Assembly (NCBI GenBank): GCA_021801305.1
Contig: JAJYYD010000109.1
Coordinates: 1-8,737 of the forward strand
DNA length: 8,737 nucleotides
Source of the DNA: Thermoplasmata archaeon
Lineage (GTDB): Archaea > Thermoplasmatota > Thermoplasmata > Thermoplasmatales > Thermoplasmataceae
Reading direction: 5' to 3'
The notes under the pieces were generated by a model, which did no database searches, was not told the DNA's origin, and worked only from the letters and a program-made list of their open reading frames with translations. The position numbers were made by a program, and so were the translations under genes. This document shows, one piece after another, positions 6,608 through 8,737 of this stretch; the first letter of the stretch is position 1; each line of letters begins with the position of its first letter.

Positions 6608-6836
6608 TTAATCTAACTCCGTTCGGGATATATTGCCTATTTATCAATAACTCGTTTATAAATTGTTGTTTTGAGGGCATCTTTTTAGCTTCATATCTGA
6701 CGGATAAAACCAAAATCACATGAATGGGGTGAATTAAACCGTCCTGAGGTAAATTGCGGAATTCCCCCTTATTTATATGTTTTCAGGTTATCAATCAGCC
6801 CTGATCTCATGGTTTCTTTTCAGTATATTACCGGCG
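6608..6836. other. Long spacer between HMG-CoA reductase and TPR genes, no convincing gene
   Basis: This 229-base spacer lies between two minus-strand genes. It holds the TPR promoter candidates, a further strong TATA-like element (6769-6780, readable in both directions as ATATAAAT or TTTATATG) and a possible weak stem in which GGGG and AATT near 6726-6735 could pair with AATTCCCC near 6760-6767. A minus-strand frame from an ATG at 6680 would encode 55 residues but overlaps the TPR gene in another frame and resembles nothing I know. A leader RNA or small RNA is possible but not shown. Confidence 0.4.
6626..6646 (-). promoter_or_regulatory. Promoter region of the TPR gene
   Basis: On the minus strand, TGATAAATAGG (6646-6636) and AATATATCC (6634-6626) are two overlapping candidate TATA boxes. 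They would start transcription about 8 bases before, or at, the ATG at 6607. Sequence alone does not say which is used. Confidence 0.4.
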
Positions 6837-8099
6837 TTATTTTCCATGCATGTCCCAGACAATTTTTTCTGCCGTTTTCCTGCTGATGCTTCCTTCTTTC
6901 AGCATTGCCTCTACTACTGCATCCACTTCTTCCGGTCTTGCTCCCGCCTCAAGTGCAATATTCCTGGCATGAAGCGACATGTGCCCTTTCTGTATGCCTT
7001 CATCGCACAGTGCCCTCAGGGCAGCAAAGTTCTGCGCAAGTCCCACTGCCGCAAGCAGGTTTGCCATGTCCGAAGAATTTTGAACCCCAAGGATTTTCCT
7101 GTTGATTTTCGCCTTTTCAACTGTTCCTGTGGTGCCTCCAACCGTACCGACTGCCAGTGGAATCTCTATGCTTCCTACAAGGTCGCCATTCCTGTCCTCC
7201 TCAAACTTTGTGAGGGACAGATTTCCCGTCACATGACCATATGTGTGTGCATTTGCCTCAACGGACCTCCAGTCATTCATGGTTGCCAGTATAACTGCGT
7301 CAATGCCGTTCATTATGCCCTTATTGTGAGTGGCTGCCCTGTATGGATCTATATTTGCCAGATCGCTTGCCTTCACTATGTTCCTCACAACCTGGGAACC
7401 TCCCACGAGTTCCTTCCTGAATACTGCCCTTGATCTTGATATCCTCCGTACTGAAAGATTGCTGAGTATTCTCAGGATGGCCCTTCCACCGGTTATTCTC
7501 TCAACGACGGGTGCTACATGTTCACACATGGTGTTCACTACGTTAGCTCCCATCGCATCCCTCACATCTACAAAGATATGTATGACAATCATGTCGTCAA
7601 TTTCCCTGAAGGTCCTGATTTCCAGGTCTATTGCTCCTGCTGACATTTTTGACAGTGTCTGGCTTCTTGTGTTGCTATCCTTCAGTATCTCCTCTTTTTT
7701 CAGCATAAGGGACTCAATGGCTTTTTCCCTGGAGGGAATATCAACTATCTGGATCTGCCCAATCATCACAGGCCGGGTGGATTCTGAAACGAAACCCCCA
7801 CTCTCCCTTGCAATCCTGGCAGCATTGGAGCAGGCTGCAATTACCGAAGGTTCTTCCACCGCCATCGGGATCAGGTAATCTTTCCCGTTGATTACAAAAT
7901 TAGTGGCAATACCCAGTGGAATCTCCATTGTAGAGATAACATTCTCAATCAGTTTATCTGCAAGATCAATATTCATGGATCCGGTATTCCTTAAAGTTTC
8001 CCTTTCGATTTCATTCAAGTCACAGAAGTTGCTGACTATCTGAAGCCTCTCCTCCGGCGTTTTCTTATAGAATCCTGATATTTTTGAGCTTTTTTCCAT
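6837..8099 (-). CDS. hmgA: Hydroxymethylglutaryl-CoA reductase, class II
   Basis: The 420-residue protein has the class II hallmarks: the N-terminal SGFYKKTPEERLQIV, MAVEEPSVIAACSNAARIA at 79-97, DAMGANVVNTMCEHV at 181-195, THNKGIMNGIDAV at 257-269, NDWRSVEA at 275-282, PLAVGTVGG at 314-322 and HARNIA at 377-382. By comparison with the Pseudomonas mevalonii enzyme, the catalytic set is intact: Glu83, Lys260, Asp276 and His377. It interconverts HMG-CoA and mevalonate. Class II enzymes are mainly bacterial but are known to have replaced class I in Thermoplasmatales and Archaeoglobus by transfer. Here it most likely works in the synthetic direction, supplying mevalonate for archaeal isoprenoid lipids. 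There are no membrane spans. Cofactor choice is not readable. Its composition and AGG/AGA use look like its neighbours, so any transfer is old. It is divergent from an ether-lipid prenyltransferase. It is also named mvaA in bacteria. Confidence 0.95.
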   Translation of the reverse strand: MEKSSKISGFYKKTPEERLQIVSNFCDLNEIERETLRNTGSMNIDLADKLIENVISTMEIPLGIATNFVINGKDYLIPMAVEEPSVIAACSNAARIARESGGFVSESTRPVMIGQIQIVDIPSREKAIESLMLKKEEILKDSNTRSQTLSKMSAGAIDLEIRTFREIDDMIVIHIFVDVRDAMGANVVNTMCEHVAPVVERITGGRAILRILSNLSVRRISRSRAVFRKELVGGSQVVRNIVKASDLANIDPYRAATHNKGIMNGIDAVILATMNDWRSVEANAHTYGHVTGNLSLTKFEEDRNGDLVGSIEIPLAVGTVGGTTGTVEKAKINRKILGVQNSSDMANLLAAVGLAQNFAALRALCDEGIQKGHMSLHARNIALEAGARPEEVDAVVEAMLKEGSISRKTAEKIVWDMHGK

Positions 8100-8100
8100 A

Positions 8101-8148
8101 TGAACCAGTAAATGTCAGATTCATATAAGATTTGGTTCAATTTGAATC
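8101..8148. promoter_or_regulatory. Four TGAAYC half-sites around the HMG-CoA reductase promoter (candidate operator)
   Basis: TGAACC occurs at 8101-8106 (+) and 8134-8139 (-), and TGAATC at 8118-8123 (-) and 8143-8148 (+). The last two form a 15-base near-palindrome, GGTTCAATTTGAATC (8134-8148), with one mismatch. TGAACCA (8101-8107) and TGGTTCA (8133-8139) are a perfect 7-base inverted repeat centred on the TATA box region. One half-site touches the TATA box and one lies at the predicted transcription start, so a bound protein would be expected to block the reductase promoter. The role is inferred. Confidence 0.4.
8121..8130 (-). promoter_or_regulatory. TATA box of the HMG-CoA reductase gene
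   Basis: Minus-strand TCTTATATGA is centred about 26 bases before the ATG at 8099, predicting a leaderless mRNA. It lies between the inner half-sites of the candidate operator. Confidence 0.55.
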
Positions 8149-8172
8149 GTGAAACATAATCATACGCAAATT

Positions 8173-8184
8173 AACATATAATTC
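8173..8184 (+). promoter_or_regulatory. Probable TATA box of the prenyltransferase gene
   Basis: AACATATAATTC is centred about 28 bases before the ATG at 8207, compatible with a leaderless or nearly leaderless transcript. An ATG at 8185 is followed by a stop after four codons, so it is not the start. Confidence 0.45.
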
Positions 8185-8206
8185 ATGGTGTTAACCTAAT
8201 TGACTA

Positions 8207-8737
8207 ATGAACAGATGGATAGATATAATCAGGCCGGTAAACGGGATAATGGGTATAGTGGCTACTATTGTATCTGCAATAATAGGAATAGGGCTTGATT
8301 TCAGCCGTTTTTACCTGAGCGTTGCGTCAGCAGCCATCATAGTTTTCCTGGTCATTTCAGCCGGAAACATAATGAATGACGTAGTGGATGTTGACACTGA
8401 CAGGCTGAACCACCCTGACAGGTCACTTGTAAAGTTTCCGGAAATGATACCGGAAGCTAAGATGCTTTTTGTCATATTCTTCATAATTCCCATAGTCCTG
8501 TCAATACTTTTCATATCACCAATTGCTCTGGTTCTGGTTGCTGTGGCCGAAGTTCTCCTGATAACATACGAGCTGTACACAAAGAAACTGGGACTCACGG
8601 GAAACATAACAATCAGCGTGCTGGTCGGCCTTATATTCATTTTTGGAGGCATAGCCGTGGATTCCGTGGTGAGGATGTTTCTTCTCTTTGGAATGGCATC
8701 ACTTGCAAATTTGGCGAGAGAAATTACCAAGGATGTC
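8207..8737 (+). CDS. ubiA: Digeranylgeranylglyceryl phosphate synthase (UbiA family), 5' part (partial)
   Basis: The first 177 codons are present, and the frame is open to the right edge. The protein begins MNRWIDIIRPVNGIMG, with the RPxN start typical of archaeal UbiA prenyltransferases. The first Asp-rich motif is NDVVDVDTDRLNHPDR at 57-72 (Asn57, Asp58, Asp61, Asp65), and the second begins at the end of the window, NLAREITKDV at 168-177. YELYTKKLGLTGN at 121-133 is also characteristic of the archaeal lipid enzyme. About five hydrophobic spans are visible. In the family (EC 2.5.1.42), this membrane enzyme adds the second geranylgeranyl chain to geranylgeranylglyceryl phosphate, forming the archaeal diether core. 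Family members usually have about 280 residues, so about 100 are missing to the right. It is divergent from HMG-CoA reductase, which feeds the same pathway. Confidence 0.88.
   Translation, partial: MNRWIDIIRPVNGIMGIVATIVSAIIGIGLDFSRFYLSVASAAIIVFLVISAGNIMNDVVDVDTDRLNHPDRSLVKFPEMIPEAKMLFVIFFIIPIVLSILFISPIALVLVAVAEVLLITYELYTKKLGLTGNITISVLVGLIFIFGGIAVDSVVRMFLLFGMASLANLAREITKDV

Noticed and set aside
6513..6680. 55-codon minus-strand frame from an ATG at 6680 with a TATA-like TTTTATCC about 26 bases upstream.
   Set aside because: The promoter spacing is good, but more than two thirds of the frame overlaps the TPR gene in another frame, and the residue make-up looks random.
6777..7433. 218-codon plus-strand open frame antisense to the HMG-CoA reductase gene, preceded by a TATA-like sequence.
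   Set aside because: It lies almost wholly opposite a gene with intact catalytic motifs, is cysteine-rich with no recognisable domain, and looks like a by-product of reductase codon use.
8311..8730. 139-codon minus-strand open frame opposite the prenyltransferase gene.
   Set aside because: The plus strand carries a clear UbiA-family protein with both Asp motif regions. The antisense product is low-complexity, rich in Thr, Ser and Met, and matches nothing.
1..8737. Mobile elements, CRISPR repeats, tRNA or rRNA genes, toxin-antitoxin or defence genes.
   Set aside because: No transposase or integrase motifs, no regularly spaced direct repeats and no cloverleaf-like blocks were seen. The genes are mainly housekeeping or conserved archaeal proteins with uniform composition.

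Overview
The window looks like chromosomal DNA of a Thermoplasmatales-type archaeon (Euryarchaeota; relatives of Thermoplasma and Ferroplasma). This rests on a diphthamide-synthesis enzyme, an archaeal ether-lipid prenyltransferase, an archaeal DUF2240-type protein, a class II HMG-CoA reductase (known from this order), arginine codons dominated by AGG/AGA with frequent ATA, and T/A-rich TATA boxes about 25 bases before start codons with no Shine-Dalgarno site, which means mostly leaderless mRNAs. The genus cannot be fixed from the sequence alone.

Layout, left to right. The 3' end of an adenylosuccinate lyase gene (purB-like, +) overlaps a winged-helix-like conserved protein (+), which converges on a Dph6-type diphthine-ammonia ligase (-). 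A divergent promoter region follows. It leads rightward to a divergent member of the beta-hydroxyacid dehydrogenase family (+), which runs tail to tail with a 12-TM MFS transporter (-). A second divergent region leads to a peroxiredoxin (+), tail to tail with a DipZ-like redoxin-fold protein whose CxxC cysteines are gone (-). A compact back-to-back promoter leads to a DUF2240-like protein (+), tail to tail with a TPR protein (-). After a 229-base spacer comes class II HMG-CoA reductase (-). It is divergent from the 5' part of a UbiA-family digeranylgeranylglyceryl phosphate synthase (+), which runs off the right edge.

Genes therefore alternate in direction: four convergent gene ends lie 2 to 25 bases apart, and four divergent promoter regions carry TATA boxes facing both ways. 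HMG-CoA reductase (mevalonate supply) and the prenyltransferase (second ether bond of archaeal lipids) sit at opposite ends of the same pathway and share one intergenic region. That region holds four TGAAYC half-sites around the reductase promoter, a candidate operator and the most testable regulatory signal here. The other main oddities are the cysteine-less DipZ-like protein beside the peroxiredoxin, the dehydrogenase-family protein with altered signature residues, and a transporter whose usual open-reading-frame start falls inside its own TATA box. I found no mobile element, CRISPR array, tRNA or rRNA, and no complete new system that I could defend.
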